A stretch of 64,000 bases of DNA from Pseudomonas sp. R76 (GTDB lineage: Bacteria; Pseudomonadota; Gammaproteobacteria; Pseudomonadales; Pseudomonadaceae). The stretch's first letter is position 1; each line of letters opens with the position of its first letter. The notes under the pieces were generated by a model that did no database searches, was not told the origin of the DNA, and saw nothing but the letters and a program-made list of their open reading frames with translations. Shown here one piece after another: positions 1 through 8,443 of the stretch. Location: the NCBI RefSeq assembly GCF_009834565.1, contig NZ_CP019428.1, positions 4,402,001-4,466,000 on the forward strand, in the 5' to 3' direction. Both the position numbers and the translations under genes were made by a program.

Positions 1-61
1 ATGCCAGCTGACGGCGCTCGTCCCTGCGCGTGAGGGCGCGGGTTTCTATCAGTGCGCTCAT
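1..61 (-). CDS. Partial N-terminus of a minus-strand gene (unidentified)
   Basis: The reverse strand has an ATG at 61 followed by an open frame running off the window edge (MSALIETRALTRRDERRQLA). A purine-rich AGAGGAA stretch lies about 11 bases upstream of the ATG. The start resembles the first strand of ABC-transporter ATPases (hydrophobic residues then an LTRR-like segment), but 20 residues are too few to decide. It would be divergent from the aldo/keto reductase, and the 130-bp gap would carry both promoters. This is inference from a short fragment. Confidence 0.35.
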   Translation of the reverse strand, partial: MSALIETRALTRRDERRQLA

Positions 62-191
62 GGACGCGGTGTTCCTCTCAAAGCCTGTTGGCACAATGGT
101 GCGGCAGGCGCAGGAAGATTTCATGAAAAAATTCAAACTATCGCCTTTCATGTCGTTCACACCTTCACGTGCAACGTAAACAGGAGGCGAC

Positions 192-1268
192 ATGCAATAC
201 CGACAACTGGGCCACTCAGGCCTGCTGGTATCCGAAATCATCCTGGGCACCGTGCCCTTCGGCGGTCGCGCCGAGTTCGAAAAATGCGGCGCGGTGGACG
301 TGCCCTTGGCCAAGCGCATGTTCGACATCGCGTTCGACGCCGGGGTGAATATGGTCGACACCGCCGACCTCTACTCCCACGGCCTCGCCGAAGAAGTGGT
401 GGGCAAAGCCCTGGGCGACAAGCGTCACGACATCCTGCTGGCCACCAAGGGCCGCAGCCCCGTGGACAACAACCCGAACAACTCCGGCTCCTCGCGCTAC
501 CACCTGATTCGCGCCTGCGAAGCCAGTTTGAAACGCCTGGGCACTGACCACATCGACCTCTACCAACTGCATAACTGGGACGGCATGACGCCCATCGAGG
601 AAACCCTCGAAGCGCTGCGGCTGTTGGTGGGTTCGGGCAAGATTCGCTACTTCGGCACCAGCAACTTCACCGCCTGGCAGATGATGAAAACCCTGGGCAA
701 GGCCGAGCTGCACGGCATGCTCAAACCGATCACCCAGCAGATTTACTACACCCCGGAATCGCGCGAAGCCGAGTACGAACTGCTGCCGCTGGCGCTGGAC
801 CAGTCCATCGGCACGCTGGTGTGGGGCCCGATGGGCGAAGGCCTGTTGACCGGTTCGACCCGCCGTGGGCAAAAACCGCCAACCACTACCCGCCAGGGCA
901 GCGGCTGGCCGGAACCCTACGTGCATGACAGGGAACGTGCGCTGGACATCATCGAGACCCTCGCTGCCGTCGGTGATGAACATGGCGTGTCGGTGGCGCG
1001 TACCTGCCTGGCGTGGCTCAAGGATCGGCCTGGGATCACCTCGTTGATCGTCGGCGCGCGCACCGAAGCGCACCTGCGCGACAACCTTGCAGCGACCGAA
1101 CTGAAACTCACCGAAGAGCAATCTTCACGCATCGAGGCCGTGACACGGCGCCAGCCGTTGTACCCATACTGGCATCGCTTTACCGCCGGGATTGATCGCT
1201 TCGACCCAGCGGAGCAGCCGTTCCTGGCCGAGCATCAAAAGACCATGGATGCCAGAACAGACAAGTAA
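192..1268 (+). CDS. Aldo/keto reductase family oxidoreductase
   Basis: A 358-aa soluble NAD(P)H-dependent oxidoreductase of the aldo/keto reductase superfamily, expected to reduce aldehydes or ketones in the cytoplasm. The family's catalytic tetrad can be read: Asp and Tyr in VDTADLYSHG (about residues 55-64), Lys in LLATKGRS (about 85), and His in LYQLHNWD (about 127). The late region SLIVGARTEAHLRDN matches the cofactor-phosphate-binding segment of the family. Length is normal. The start ATG is preceded by CAGGAGGCGAC, a near-perfect ribosome binding site. It stands alone, with the next plus-strand gene almost 700 bases away. The substrate cannot be read from the sequence. Confidence 0.9.
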   Translation: MQYRQLGHSGLLVSEIILGTVPFGGRAEFEKCGAVDVPLAKRMFDIAFDAGVNMVDTADLYSHGLAEEVVGKALGDKRHDILLATKGRSPVDNNPNNSGSSRYHLIRACEASLKRLGTDHIDLYQLHNWDGMTPIEETLEALRLLVGSGKIRYFGTSNFTAWQMMKTLGKAELHGMLKPITQQIYYTPESREAEYELLPLALDQSIGTLVWGPMGEGLLTGSTRRGQKPPTTTRQGSGWPEPYVHDRERALDIIETLAAVGDEHGVSVARTCLAWLKDRPGITSLIVGARTEAHLRDNLAATELKLTEEQSSRIEAVTRRQPLYPYWHRFTAGIDRFDPAEQPFLAEHQKTMDARTDK

Positions 1269-1415
1269 GGACGCCGCCTGCTCGCGATAGCGGTGTATCA
1301 GCCAACTCATGTGTAACTGAGCCACCGCTTTCGCAGGCAAGCCAGCTCCCACATTTTGATCGCATTCCATCATGTGGATGCTGCGTTGCTGTGCCTTTGC
1401 CCTGCTGTTGCTTCA

Positions 1416-1739
1416 ACCACTCAGGTCGGCTACCAGGCCGCCGTGCTGTAGATTTTGATTTTGATCTTGATCTAACAGGCCCCGTTAACCACGCTGGCCG
1501 CACGCAGGCTTGAATCCGTGGGTAACCCGGCAGGACGCCGGGTTAGCCGCGTTGGGCCAAGGATGGCCCATCGCGGCGGCCCACGGATTCAAGCCTGTGT
1601 GCGGGCATGCCGAGCCTAGGCGAGGCACCGAGTGGTGGGGCAAAGCGTTTTTTGGTTACTTTTTTTGGCGTTTGAAAAAAAGTGACCCGCCGTAAGGGCG
1701 GAACCCTAAGTGGCCGTTACCGCAGGAATGGATATGTAC
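1416..1739 (+). repeat. Structured intergenic repeat, copy 1 (plus orientation)
   Basis: A 324-bp repeat that recurs in this window at 29879-30215 (inverted) and 30417-32046 (interrupted by an insertion sequence). In order it holds: the motif CACTCAGGTCGGCTACCAGG; a run of TTGATT/TTGATC hexamers; an 89-nt three-stem structure at 1507-1595; the motif GCCTAGGCGAGGCACCGAG; a T-rich/A-rich inverted pair (GGTTACTTTTT with AAAAAGTGACC); a small CCGCC...GGCGG hairpin; and a terminal GGATATGTAC. It contains no plausible gene. Dispersed repeats of this kind are known from fluorescens-group genomes; I cannot assign a published family name. Confidence 0.85.
1507..1595 (+). ncRNA. Three-stem cloverleaf-like structure within repeat copy 1
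   Basis: The outer stem is GGCTTGAATCCGTGGG (1507-1522) with CCCACGGATTCAAGCC (1580-1595), 16 perfect pairs. Inside are TAACCCGGC-AGGAC-GCCGGGTTA (1523-1545) and GCCGCG-tt-GGGCCA-agga-TGGCCC-at-CGCGGC (1546-1577). The same 89-nt architecture occurs at 30022-30110 and 30509-30597 with base changes that keep the pairing. Whether it acts as RNA or as folded single-stranded DNA is unknown; transcription is not shown. Confidence 0.6.
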
Positions 1740-1959
1740 TCAATCTACCTAAAAAAGCGCCCGCCTAAAGACCGCCATCGCAGGCAAGCCAGCTCCCACA
1801 CTTACGGGGTTGCGCCGAACGACAATGCTGCCTATATTTCCCGCCTGGCGCTCTCTACGCCACCTTCCGCGGAAAGGGCTGCGCCCAAGACACTCAAGCT
1901 GCACCTCATTTCTACGACTCCCAACCTTAAAGCGGAAAAGGTTTGTGCAAGGAGATCGT

Positions 1960-3165
1960 ATGTCGCAACGCCCTTTACCCTCCAACACCGATGGCCGTCT
2001 CAACCTTGAGCAGCAGCGCAAGCGCGCCAAGGAACTGTTGCCGCACCTGAAAAGCCAAGACCCCACCGCCACCTTGTCCCAAGCCCAATGGCAAGTCGCC
2101 AAACAGCTGGGCTTCAGCAGTTGGCCCAAACTCAAGGCGCATGTCGACGCCCTCGACTTCGCCGCGCGCCACCCAGGTTTCGACGCCAGTGACGAAGCCC
2201 GCACCACGCACTGGCGCTGCGGCAATGACATCGCCCACAGCCTGCAATTAGCCGGGTTCAAAGGGCAGTTCCAGATGCTCACCGACCCGCTGTGCATGGG
2301 GCCCGTTCGCAATCTGCCCAACGAAGATTTTCGAGCGATGCGCAGTGCATTTATCAGCCAGGTTTTTGCAATGGACCACGCCGAAGTAGCGCGGCGGGTG
2401 AGCGATGAATACCACCAGCTTGAAGCTTTAACTGAAGCCGACCACAGCGTGCTGTGGTGCGAAGCGGATGCCTATGACCAGCTGTTTCTGATCCGTGCGC
2501 TGGCTGGCCTTGAGCGCGCACCGCGCAAGCTGGAGTTGATCGAGGTGGACCGCATTCCCGGCGTCGAACGATTTATCGGTATCGGCCAACTCGCCCCAGA
2601 CGTCCTGGCGTGGTTATGGCCACAGCGCCGGTTGATCGACGATGAAGCCGTGCAATTGGCCAAGCAGGCGTGGTCGGCTTACTGCGACGCCTCTCCGGTC
2701 AAGTTGGCACAACTGGCTCAGAGTGCCCATCCCGCCCTGCCCTTTCTAGCCCCCGCTTTACAGCGTCAGTTACAGGAGTTGCCGAGCACCCGAGATGGCC
2801 TGTCACTCACCGAACGTTTGTCCCTGACGTACATCGCCGAAGCCGGGCCGGTGCCGTTCGGCAGAGTGTTCGCAGAATTGATGGGCAAGCGCGAGCCGCT
2901 GCCGTTCCTGGGCGACATGATGTTCCATGCGTTGTTGCGCCCGTTGATCGACTGTGAGCAGCCGTTGCTGATCGAGACCGACACCGATCAACCGTGGCTG
3001 CGCCGCGCGCTGGCGTTAACCCCACTGGCGCACGCCGTGCTTAATGGCGACGCCAACTGGCTCGACCACGCCAGCCACGTGCGCTGGGTCGGCGGGGTCT
3101 GTCTCACACCCCGCCAGCCGCACTGGACGCTGGGCGACGACAACCTGCCCGTCTGGCGCGGCTGA
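1960..3165 (+). CDS. DUF1835 domain-containing protein
   Basis: A 401-aa cytoplasmic protein. The central part carries the DUF1835 signature: a TTHWRCGNDIAHSL strand (about residue 85), then the DPLCMGPVRNL loop (about 108-118). A second, DUF3658-like half follows with few recognisable motifs. The N-terminal 60 residues (LEQQRKRAKELLPHLKSQ, then QLGFSSWPKLKAHVD) form a helical segment often found before this domain in Pseudomonas proteins. I chose the ATG at 1960 because GGAG lies 5-8 bases upstream and upstream codons are not conserved-looking; an open frame extends back to 1810. The biochemical function of the family is not established. Confidence 0.8.
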   Translation: MSQRPLPSNTDGRLNLEQQRKRAKELLPHLKSQDPTATLSQAQWQVAKQLGFSSWPKLKAHVDALDFAARHPGFDASDEARTTHWRCGNDIAHSLQLAGFKGQFQMLTDPLCMGPVRNLPNEDFRAMRSAFISQVFAMDHAEVARRVSDEYHQLEALTEADHSVLWCEADAYDQLFLIRALAGLERAPRKLELIEVDRIPGVERFIGIGQLAPDVLAWLWPQRRLIDDEAVQLAKQAWSAYCDASPVKLAQLAQSAHPALPFLAPALQRQLQELPSTRDGLSLTERLSLTYIAEAGPVPFGRVFAELMGKREPLPFLGDMMFHALLRPLIDCEQPLLIETDTDQPWLRRALALTPLAHAVLNGDANWLDHASHVRWVGGVCLTPRQPHWTLGDDNLPVWRG

Positions 3166-3168
3166 CGC

Positions 3169-3690
3169 TCAACGCTTGGGCGACAACCCGACCGCGCACG
3201 CCACCACAGCCGGATCGCCCTGGTAACTGGCGCGCGGCACGCTGGAGAACTGACTGACCCGGCTTTCGACGGCGCGCAGTGTCGGGCGCTCGACCGTCGG
3301 CAGGCTATGGTCGGGGTCGACCATTTCCATGCAGCGGCGCAGCGAGTTGAAGTCCGGCGATTGCGACAGCGACAGGTGCAACGTCTGGCTCACCGATACC
3401 GACACCACCGAGCTCTGGGCACATTGCCCGTCGTAGATCAGTGTGTGGCGAATCAGCGGGTTGTCGTGGCAGTACTTCAACAGGTTGACCTGGCGCGAAT
3501 GCACCAGCGCGGTGTTGATGATCAACAGATCGAACGCCACGCCGTCCGTACGCGTCAATGCCTGCAGCTCGTCGAACGAGCTCAAGGGGGCGATGCGGTG
3601 ATAGCCCAACTGGTTGAGCATTTTCTCGATCTTGATCCGTTGCAGAAGGTCTGCATCGGCAATCAGAAGGCGTAACGCTTTATTGGACAT
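3169..3690 (-). CDS. Response-regulator receiver-like protein with degenerate phosphorylation site
   Basis: A 173-aa protein whose first 120 residues follow a CheY-like receiver fold: LRLLIADADLLQRIKIEKML for strand 1/helix 1 and FDLLIINTALVHS for strand 3. In receivers the last residue of strand 3 is the phosphorylated Asp (xxLLDxxMP); here that position reads Asn (LLIIN), and the switch Lys is not obvious. It is probably a pseudo-receiver that works by protein contact. The C-terminal 50 residues are not recognised. The gene is divergent from the fimbrial chaperone and shares a 200-bp control region with it that holds two RcsB-like boxes, so I place it in the fimbrial regulon. An upstream in-frame ATG at 3714 is possible; MSNKALR at 3690 fits receiver starts better. 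Confidence 0.65.
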   Translation of the reverse strand: MSNKALRLLIADADLLQRIKIEKMLNQLGYHRIAPLSSFDELQALTRTDGVAFDLLIINTALVHSRQVNLLKYCHDNPLIRHTLIYDGQCAQSSVVSVSVSQTLHLSLSQSPDFNSLRRCMEMVDPDHSLPTVERPTLRAVESRVSQFSSVPRASYQGDPAVVACAVGLSPKR

Positions 3691-3768
3691 AGGGTAAACC
3701 TGGCAGGTGGGCATCCGCGTCGATCATTCAACGCTGATCACGTTACCCGTCAGGGCCGAAACAGACTT

Positions 3769-3782
3769 TAAGGCGATTCTGA
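3769..3782 (-). promoter_or_regulatory. RcsB-box-like site, distal
   Basis: On the minus strand the 14-mer is TCAGAATCGCCTTA. It shares the core AGAATCGCCT with the proximal site at 3812-3825 in opposite orientation; centres are 43 bp apart, about four helical turns. The enteric RcsAB box is TAAGAATATTCCTA (established). Binding by the RcsB-like regulator of this locus is inference. Confidence 0.5.
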
Positions 3783-3811
3783 AACGGTAACCGGGGGCTC
3801 GCCGCACCTTT

Positions 3812-3825
3812 TAAGAATCGCCTGA
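3812..3825 (+). promoter_or_regulatory. RcsB-box-like site and promoter of chaperone-adhesin unit
   Basis: TAAGAATCGCCTGA matches the enteric RcsAB box strongly in its left half (TAAGAAT). A possible -10 hexamer TACCAT lies at 3849-3854, starting 24 bases after the box end, so the box would abut the -35 region (3826-3831, no clear hexamer), a normal arrangement for an activator contacting polymerase. The same distance is seen at 13672 and 5596. Confidence 0.55.
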
Positions 3826-3890
3826 AAGCCTTCGCACAGTCCGGCCTCTACCATGCGCTGCGTTCCCACACGCTCCCATGGATCGCACCT

Positions 3891-4583
3891 GTGCTCATGT
3901 TTCTACTCAGAATGGTGATTTTAGCCGGCGGTTTATTCGCCCTCGCGCCGCCGCCCGCCAGCGCGGCGCTGAAAATCGAAGGCACACGCCTGATCTATTT
4001 CGGCCAGGACAAGGGCGCCACCATTAACGTGGTCAACCAGGCATCACGTGAGGTCGTGGTGCAAACCTGGATCACCGGCGAGGACGATTCAGCGGGCCGC
4101 ACCGTGCCATTTGCCGCCACTGAACCGCTGGTGCAGCTGGGTGCCGGCGAGCATCACCCGTTGCGCATCCTGTATGCCGGTGAAGGCTTGCCCAGCGACC
4201 GCGAATCGTTGTTCTGGCTCAACATCATGGAAATCCCGCTCAAGCCGGAAGACCCCAACAGTGTGCAGTTTGCGATACGCCAGCGGCTCAAGCTGTTCTA
4301 TCGGCCGCCCGCGCTCAAGGGCGGTTCGGCCGAAGCCGTGCAGCAACTGCAATGGCGCAGCGACGACGGGCGCACCGTCACCGTCCACAACCCCAGCGCG
4401 TTCCACCTGTCACTGGTGAACCTGCAAACCGACAACCTGGCGCTCAGTGATTACTTGCTGCTCAAGCCGTACGAGCGCAAAACCCTTACGGCGCCAAGCC
4501 CCTTGCCCAAAGGCACCACGCTTCACTTCACCGAAATCACCGACATCGGTTTGCAGGCCCGCCACAGCGCGGCGCTGAACTGA
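3891..4583 (+). CDS. Periplasmic fimbrial chaperone (PapD/CupD5-like), first of two
   Basis: A PapD-type chaperone, 230 aa, that would cap fimbrial subunits by donor-strand complementation in the periplasm. It has a signal peptide (hydrophobic 4-22, cut near PASA|AL) and the two immunoglobulin-like domains: an N-terminal strand with conserved Arg (GTRLIYFGQD), IMEIPLKP near residue 120, IRQRLKLFYRP with the conserved subunit-anchoring Lys, and HNPSAFHLSLVNL opening domain 2. Start is either GTG 3891 (GGA eight bases upstream) or ATG 3897. Its stop overlaps an ATG at 4583 and the adhesin start lies 23 bases on, so the two are co-translated or nearly so. It probably serves the adjacent adhesin, as CupD5/CupB4-type accessory chaperones do. 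Confidence 0.9.
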   Translation: MLMFLLRMVILAGGLFALAPPPASAALKIEGTRLIYFGQDKGATINVVNQASREVVVQTWITGEDDSAGRTVPFAATEPLVQLGAGEHHPLRILYAGEGLPSDRESLFWLNIMEIPLKPEDPNSVQFAIRQRLKLFYRPPALKGGSAEAVQQLQWRSDDGRTVTVHNPSAFHLSLVNLQTDNLALSDYLLLKPYERKTLTAPSPLPKGTTLHFTEITDIGLQARHSAALN

Positions 4584-4606
4584 TGGTTCGCGAGGTATTT
4601 GCCCCC

Positions 4607-5587
4607 ATGTCACTGACCAAACGCTGTTTACCCCTACTGCTGTGGGCCTGCGCCATCTTGCCGGCCACCAGCCATGCGCTGGCCTGCCGTGAGGACGGCA
4701 CCGGCTCGATCATTACCCAGGAAGCGCTCGGCACCGCGCTGGCGGTGGCGGCCGATGCGCCCAACGGCAGCATCATCTGGGAGTCCGGCCCACGCTCCAC
4801 CAATGTGATCTGCAAAGACGACTACAACTACGGCCGCGAGGAAATCTACTTCTACGTCAACCCGGCCAACGTCAGCATTGGCACGGGTATCCGTGTGGGC
4901 ATTCGCTACAACAACCAGCCGATTACCCAAAGCACCGGCAAGGTCGGCACCGGGTTCTTTTCCGACCGCGGCTGCACGTCCAATTGCGTCGGTTGGGACA
5001 AGGCGCGCTTCACCCTCAACTTCAGCGTGTTCATCGAAAAATACGACCCCACGCCCCCCAGCGGCCAGGCCAGTACCTTGACCTCATACCGCGTGTTCCA
5101 GCTGGACGGCGTACGCGGGCTCAACTCTCGGCCCAACAGCAACTTCAACTACGTGGTCACCGGCATGAACGGCATCCGCTTCGTGCCGTGCACCCCCGAG
5201 CTGACCATCACCCCCAACGTGGTCAGCTTCCCGATGCCCTCACGCAAGTTTGCAATCGGCGAAGTCGCCAGCAGCGCGAACTTCAGCCTGAACCTGCGCA
5301 AGGGCTGCGACACGCCCTACACCGTCAGCGCACGCTTCGCGACCACGCCGGGCGGCGGCAGTGTGGTCAACGGCTTGCTGGTGCCGGACAACAACAAGTC
5401 AGTGGGCATCTCGTTGTCGCGCGTCGAGAGCCAGCAGCCGCTGGCATTCAATAACTGGTTCACCCTGCAGGAGCTGATGGGCCTGGGCCAGAGCCACGAC
5501 GAATTTCGCGCCGACCTGAAATGGCGCACCCTGCCGATCCCGGGCGCGTTCGACGCGGCGGTGGTGGTGGATATGTATTACAAATAG
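4607..5587 (+). CDS. Fimbrial tip adhesin / minor subunit (two-domain)
   Basis: A 326-aa secreted fimbrial protein. The signal peptide is MSLTKRCLPLLLWACAILPATSHA. An N-terminal part with cysteine pairs (LACRED, NVICKDD, DRGCTSNCVGW) would be the binding domain. From about residue 195 a pilin-like domain follows (VPCTPELTITPNVVSFPMP ... KGCDTPYTVSARF), ending in AAVVVDMYYK, the aromatic C-terminal strand that chaperones bind. Two domains and the 330-residue size fit a tip adhesin rather than a shaft pilin. I chose ATG 4607 because GAGGT sits nine bases upstream and the signal peptide starts there; the overlapping ATG at 4583 lacks a ribosome site. No specific receptor can be inferred. Confidence 0.8.
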   Translation: MSLTKRCLPLLLWACAILPATSHALACREDGTGSIITQEALGTALAVAADAPNGSIIWESGPRSTNVICKDDYNYGREEIYFYVNPANVSIGTGIRVGIRYNNQPITQSTGKVGTGFFSDRGCTSNCVGWDKARFTLNFSVFIEKYDPTPPSGQASTLTSYRVFQLDGVRGLNSRPNSNFNYVVTGMNGIRFVPCTPELTITPNVVSFPMPSRKFAIGEVASSANFSLNLRKGCDTPYTVSARFATTPGGGSVVNGLLVPDNNKSVGISLSRVESQQPLAFNNWFTLQELMGLGQSHDEFRADLKWRTLPIPGAFDAAVVVDMYYK

Positions 5588-5595
5588 CTGTGCTT

Positions 5596-5609
5596 TAAGG
5601 ATCGTCTTA
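5596..5609 (+). promoter_or_regulatory. RcsB-box-like site overlapping ribosome site and start of the first hybrid kinase
   Basis: TAAGGATCGTCTTA differs by one base from the pilin-promoter box at 13672. Its AAGGA doubles as the Shine-Dalgarno sequence and its last A is the first base of the ATG at 5609. A -10-like TACAGT begins at 5633, again 24 bases past the box. A transcript from there would begin at about the in-frame ATG at 5645. Regulation is inferred. Confidence 0.45.
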
Positions 5610-8443
5610 TGCCATCGGCGCACGCCCGCGCTTACAGTCCGCCGATGCGATTGAAAAGTTATCTGCTCCAGATCAACCCCGTCCTCTCCCGACCCGAAGC
5701 AGCCAGAAGGCTGCTTCGTATTTTTGCGACGGTGCTGCTCATCGGCATCTTGAGCGGGGTCTATACCTTTCTGCTGTCCACCTTCAATAACGATATCTCC
5801 GAGCGCCGCGGCTACATGAGCAGCGCCATCGCCGAAGCGCATACCTTTTTCACCAACCGCCAGGCCCTGCTCGAAAGCCTGGGCCTGTCGGCGGTGCGCA
5901 AGCAGTCGAAAATTTATCCATCGTCCCCGGAAGAAGAACATGTGTACCTGGGCGACACGCCCGGCAACCCGTGGAGCATCTGGCTGACCGCGCGCCTGCG
6001 CGACTACCTCAAGGCCAAGCAGCTCAACCTGCTGTATGTGAACGCCGGCCCCAACCCGCAAGTGATGCGGCTGTACGACGCAACCGCGCAAGTGCTGCCG
6101 ATTTCCAAGTGCATGCTCAACCGCCTCAAGACCTTGCAACACAGCGACCCGGCCACCCTCAACGAGCTGTGGCTGAGTGACCGCACCGAGCAGCACTCGC
6201 ACCTGTACATTTTCATCCGCCTGGACCGCCAAGACCCCAACTCCGGCTGGCTGGGCCTGGAGATGGAAAGCCGCGAAGTGTCCTCAACCCTCAGCGACCG
6301 GAGTGCCGGCGAATTCATGATGCTCAACTCCCAGGGCATGCTGGTGTTCACCAACAGCGATGACACGCAGAGGCGCCAGCAACGCCTCAAGCCCAAGGAA
6401 GACAACTTCTTCGGCTTTGTCGGCGGCGGTTGGCTGCCCGACCACCTGGTGATTCGCAAGCACCTGAAATCCTCCGACTGGCAGCTGATGTATTCCATCG
6501 ACCTGCGCGCCGTGGTCACCGGCCTGTGGAAACAGCTGCTCGGCTCGCTGCTGTTTTGCCTTTTGAGCCTGACGCTGATCTGGCTGGTGATGCGCCGCGT
6601 CGACCAGCGTTTCATCATTCCTTCGATTCATCGCATCCAGGCGTTGATCGAAAGCGAGGCGTTTGGCCGTGATGTGATCCAGACCGCGCCGGTCGCCCTG
6701 TGCGTACTGCGCCGCACCGACGGCCAGGTGGTGCTGGAAAACACCCTGGCCCAGCAATGGCTGGGCAATGGCCCGGAGCGCGAAACCCTGCGTGCCGGCT
6801 GGATCGAACAGGCGTTCGCCGGCGAACCGTCCGAACGCAGCGACTATTTTGAAACCATCGACGGCCGCCACCTGTACTTGAGCAGTGCGCCGACCCGCTA
6901 CAAAGGCGAGGACGTGCTGTTTTGCGCGTTCAGCGATATCAGTGCGCGCAAGCAAGTCGAAGCGGCACTGGAGGAAGCGCGGCAGTCGGCGGACGCGGCC
7001 AACGCCGCCAAGACGCTGTTCCTGGCGACCATGAGCCATGAAATCCGCACGCCGCTGTACGGCGTGCTTGGCACCCTGGAATTGCTGGCGCGCACGCAAC
7101 TGGATACCCAGCAAAAAGACTACCTGCATGCCATCGAAGGCTCGTCTTCAACCTTGCTGCAGCTGATTTGCGACGTGCTCGATGTGTCGAAGATCGAGGC
7201 CGGGCAACTGGCGCTGGAGTTGAGTGAGTTCTCGCCACTGGACCTGGTCCACGAAATCATCCAGGGCTACGCCGCCGCCGCCCAGGGCAAAGGCCTGCAA
7301 CTGTATGCGTGCTTCGACCCGAAGTTGCCGGAACGGCTGATCGGCGACGTGACGCGCATCCGCCAGATCCTGAATAACCTGCTCAACAACGCGGTGAAGT
7401 TCACCGACTACGGGCGCGTGGTGCTGCGGGTCAAAGTGCTCGGCCGCGACGGCGAGCGCTCCAGCCTGCTGTGGCAAGTCTCGGACACCGGCAAAGGCAT
7501 TGCCCAGGAAGACCAGGCGATGATTTTCGAGCCGTTCTACCAGAGCGAAGGCAATACCAACGTGGTCGCCGGCACCGGCCTGGGCCTGCCGATCTGCCAG
7601 CGCCTGACCGAATTGATGAACGGCAATATCCGCATGGTCAGCGAACTGGGGCTGGGCAGCAGCTTCAGCCTGATCCTGCCACTGGAAGAAGCGCCGACCC
7701 CACCGATGACGCCGCTGTTGGCCGAGACCATTTACGTGGTCTCCCCCATCCCGGAACTCGCGCATGCCATCAGCGGCTGGTTGCGCCGCTGGGGCGCACG
7801 CGCCCAGGCCGGGCTGCCGACGCTGCACGATAGCCACCTGCTGCTGCAAGTACACCCCGGCAGCGTCGACCCGTTGCTGGTGCCGGAATGGCCGGGCCCG
7901 GTGATCCACGTCAGCAGTAATGCCTGCACGCCGTTGGAAGCCGACGCCGGCGCCTGGCACGTCAACCTCAACCACCTTGGCGCCATTCACCAAGCCGTGA
8001 GCCAGGCGCAGGGGCTGTGGGTGGCCCGCGCCGATGAGCACACGCACCGGCGTGACTTGAACAAACTCAACCTGCACTTGCTGGTGGCGGAGGACAACAT
8101 CATCAACCAGCTGATTTTGCGTGACCAACTCGAAGAACTCGGCTGCACCGTGGAGCTGGCGGCCGATGGTCAGGAAGCGTTGCAGCTGTACACCGCCGGC
8201 AACTTCGACGTGGTGTTGACGGACGTGAACATGCCCCACATCAACGGCTATGAACTGGCGCGTGAACTGCGGCGCCAGGGCTGCCCGTTGCCGATTATCG
8301 GGGCCACCGCCAACGCCATGCGCGGCGAGGCCGACCTGTGCCTGGCCGCCGGCATGAACCATTGCCTGGTCAAACCCTTTGCGTTGCGGGCTCTATTCAA
8401 CTCCCTGGCGCCTTATGCACGGATCACCCATGAAGCCCCTTAG
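5609..8443 (+). CDS. Hybrid sensor histidine kinase (PvrS/RocS1-like), no Hpt domain
   Basis: A 944-aa inner-membrane hybrid kinase. Layout: TM1 about 37-57, periplasmic sensor region about 58-308, TM2 about 310-330, a PAS-like segment (about 345-450), HisKA with phosphorylatable His477 ([13 protein letters not shown]), HATPase with N-box [12 protein letters not shown] and G-boxes DTGKGI and GTGLGLP, a degenerate linker domain, and a C-terminal receiver with Asp872 (VVLTDVNMP) and Lys in LVKPF. All catalytic residues appear intact. It lacks Hpt, so its phosphate must pass to a separate Hpt, perhaps that of the second kinase at 9707. In P. aeruginosa, PvrS, RcsC and RocS1 of this architecture control cup fimbriae. 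ATG 5609 has AAGGA at good spacing; ATG 5645 is an alternative. The EAL regulator gene overlaps its end by 14 bases. Confidence 0.9.
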   Translation: MPSAHARAYSPPMRLKSYLLQINPVLSRPEAARRLLRIFATVLLIGILSGVYTFLLSTFNNDISERRGYMSSAIAEAHTFFTNRQALLESLGLSAVRKQSKIYPSSPEEEHVYLGDTPGNPWSIWLTARLRDYLKAKQLNLLYVNAGPNPQVMRLYDATAQVLPISKCMLNRLKTLQHSDPATLNELWLSDRTEQHSHLYIFIRLDRQDPNSGWLGLEMESREVSSTLSDRSAGEFMMLNSQGMLVFTNSDDTQRRQQRLKPKEDNFFGFVGGGWLPDHLVIRKHLKSSDWQLMYSIDLRAVVTGLWKQLLGSLLFCLLSLTLIWLVMRRVDQRFIIPSIHRIQALIESEAFGRDVIQTAPVALCVLRRTDGQVVLENTLAQQWLGNGPERETLRAGWIEQAFAGEPSERSDYFETIDGRHLYLSSAPTRYKGEDVLFCAFSDISARKQVEAALEEARQSADAANAAKTLFLATMSHEIRTPLYGVLGTLELLARTQLDTQQKDYLHAIEGSSSTLLQLICDVLDVSKIEAGQLALELSEFSPLDLVHEIIQGYAAAAQGKGLQLYACFDPKLPERLIGDVTRIRQILNNLLNNAVKFTDYGRVVLRVKVLGRDGERSSLLWQVSDTGKGIAQEDQAMIFEPFYQSEGNTNVVAGTGLGLPICQRLTELMNGNIRMVSELGLGSSFSLILPLEEAPTPPMTPLLAETIYVVSPIPELAHAISGWLRRWGARAQAGLPTLHDSHLLLQVHPGSVDPLLVPEWPGPVIHVSSNACTPLEADAGAWHVNLNHLGAIHQAVSQAQGLWVARADEHTHRRDLNKLNLHLLVAEDNIINQLILRDQLEELGCTVELAADGQEALQLYTAGNFDVVLTDVNMPHINGYELARELRRQGCPLPIIGATANAMRGEADLCLAAGMNHCLVKPFALRALFNSLAPYARITHEAP

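Larger units (their letters stand above)
1269..1959. other. Gene-free stretch filled by repeats
   Basis: No convincing gene is seen in these 691 bases. The stretch holds a half-REP palindrome (about 1328-1355, containing GCAGGCAAGCCAGCTCCCAC), then a 324-bp structured repeat (separate entry), then another half-REP of the same type at about 1771-1801. The bases just before the next gene (about 1930-1959) are ordinary leader with a GGAG ribosome binding site. Confidence 0.8.

Noticed and set aside
1416..1739. CRISPR array or tRNA cluster
   Set aside because: The repeats are too few, too long and structured differently; the three-stem fold lacks a T arm and CCA, so it is not a tRNA.
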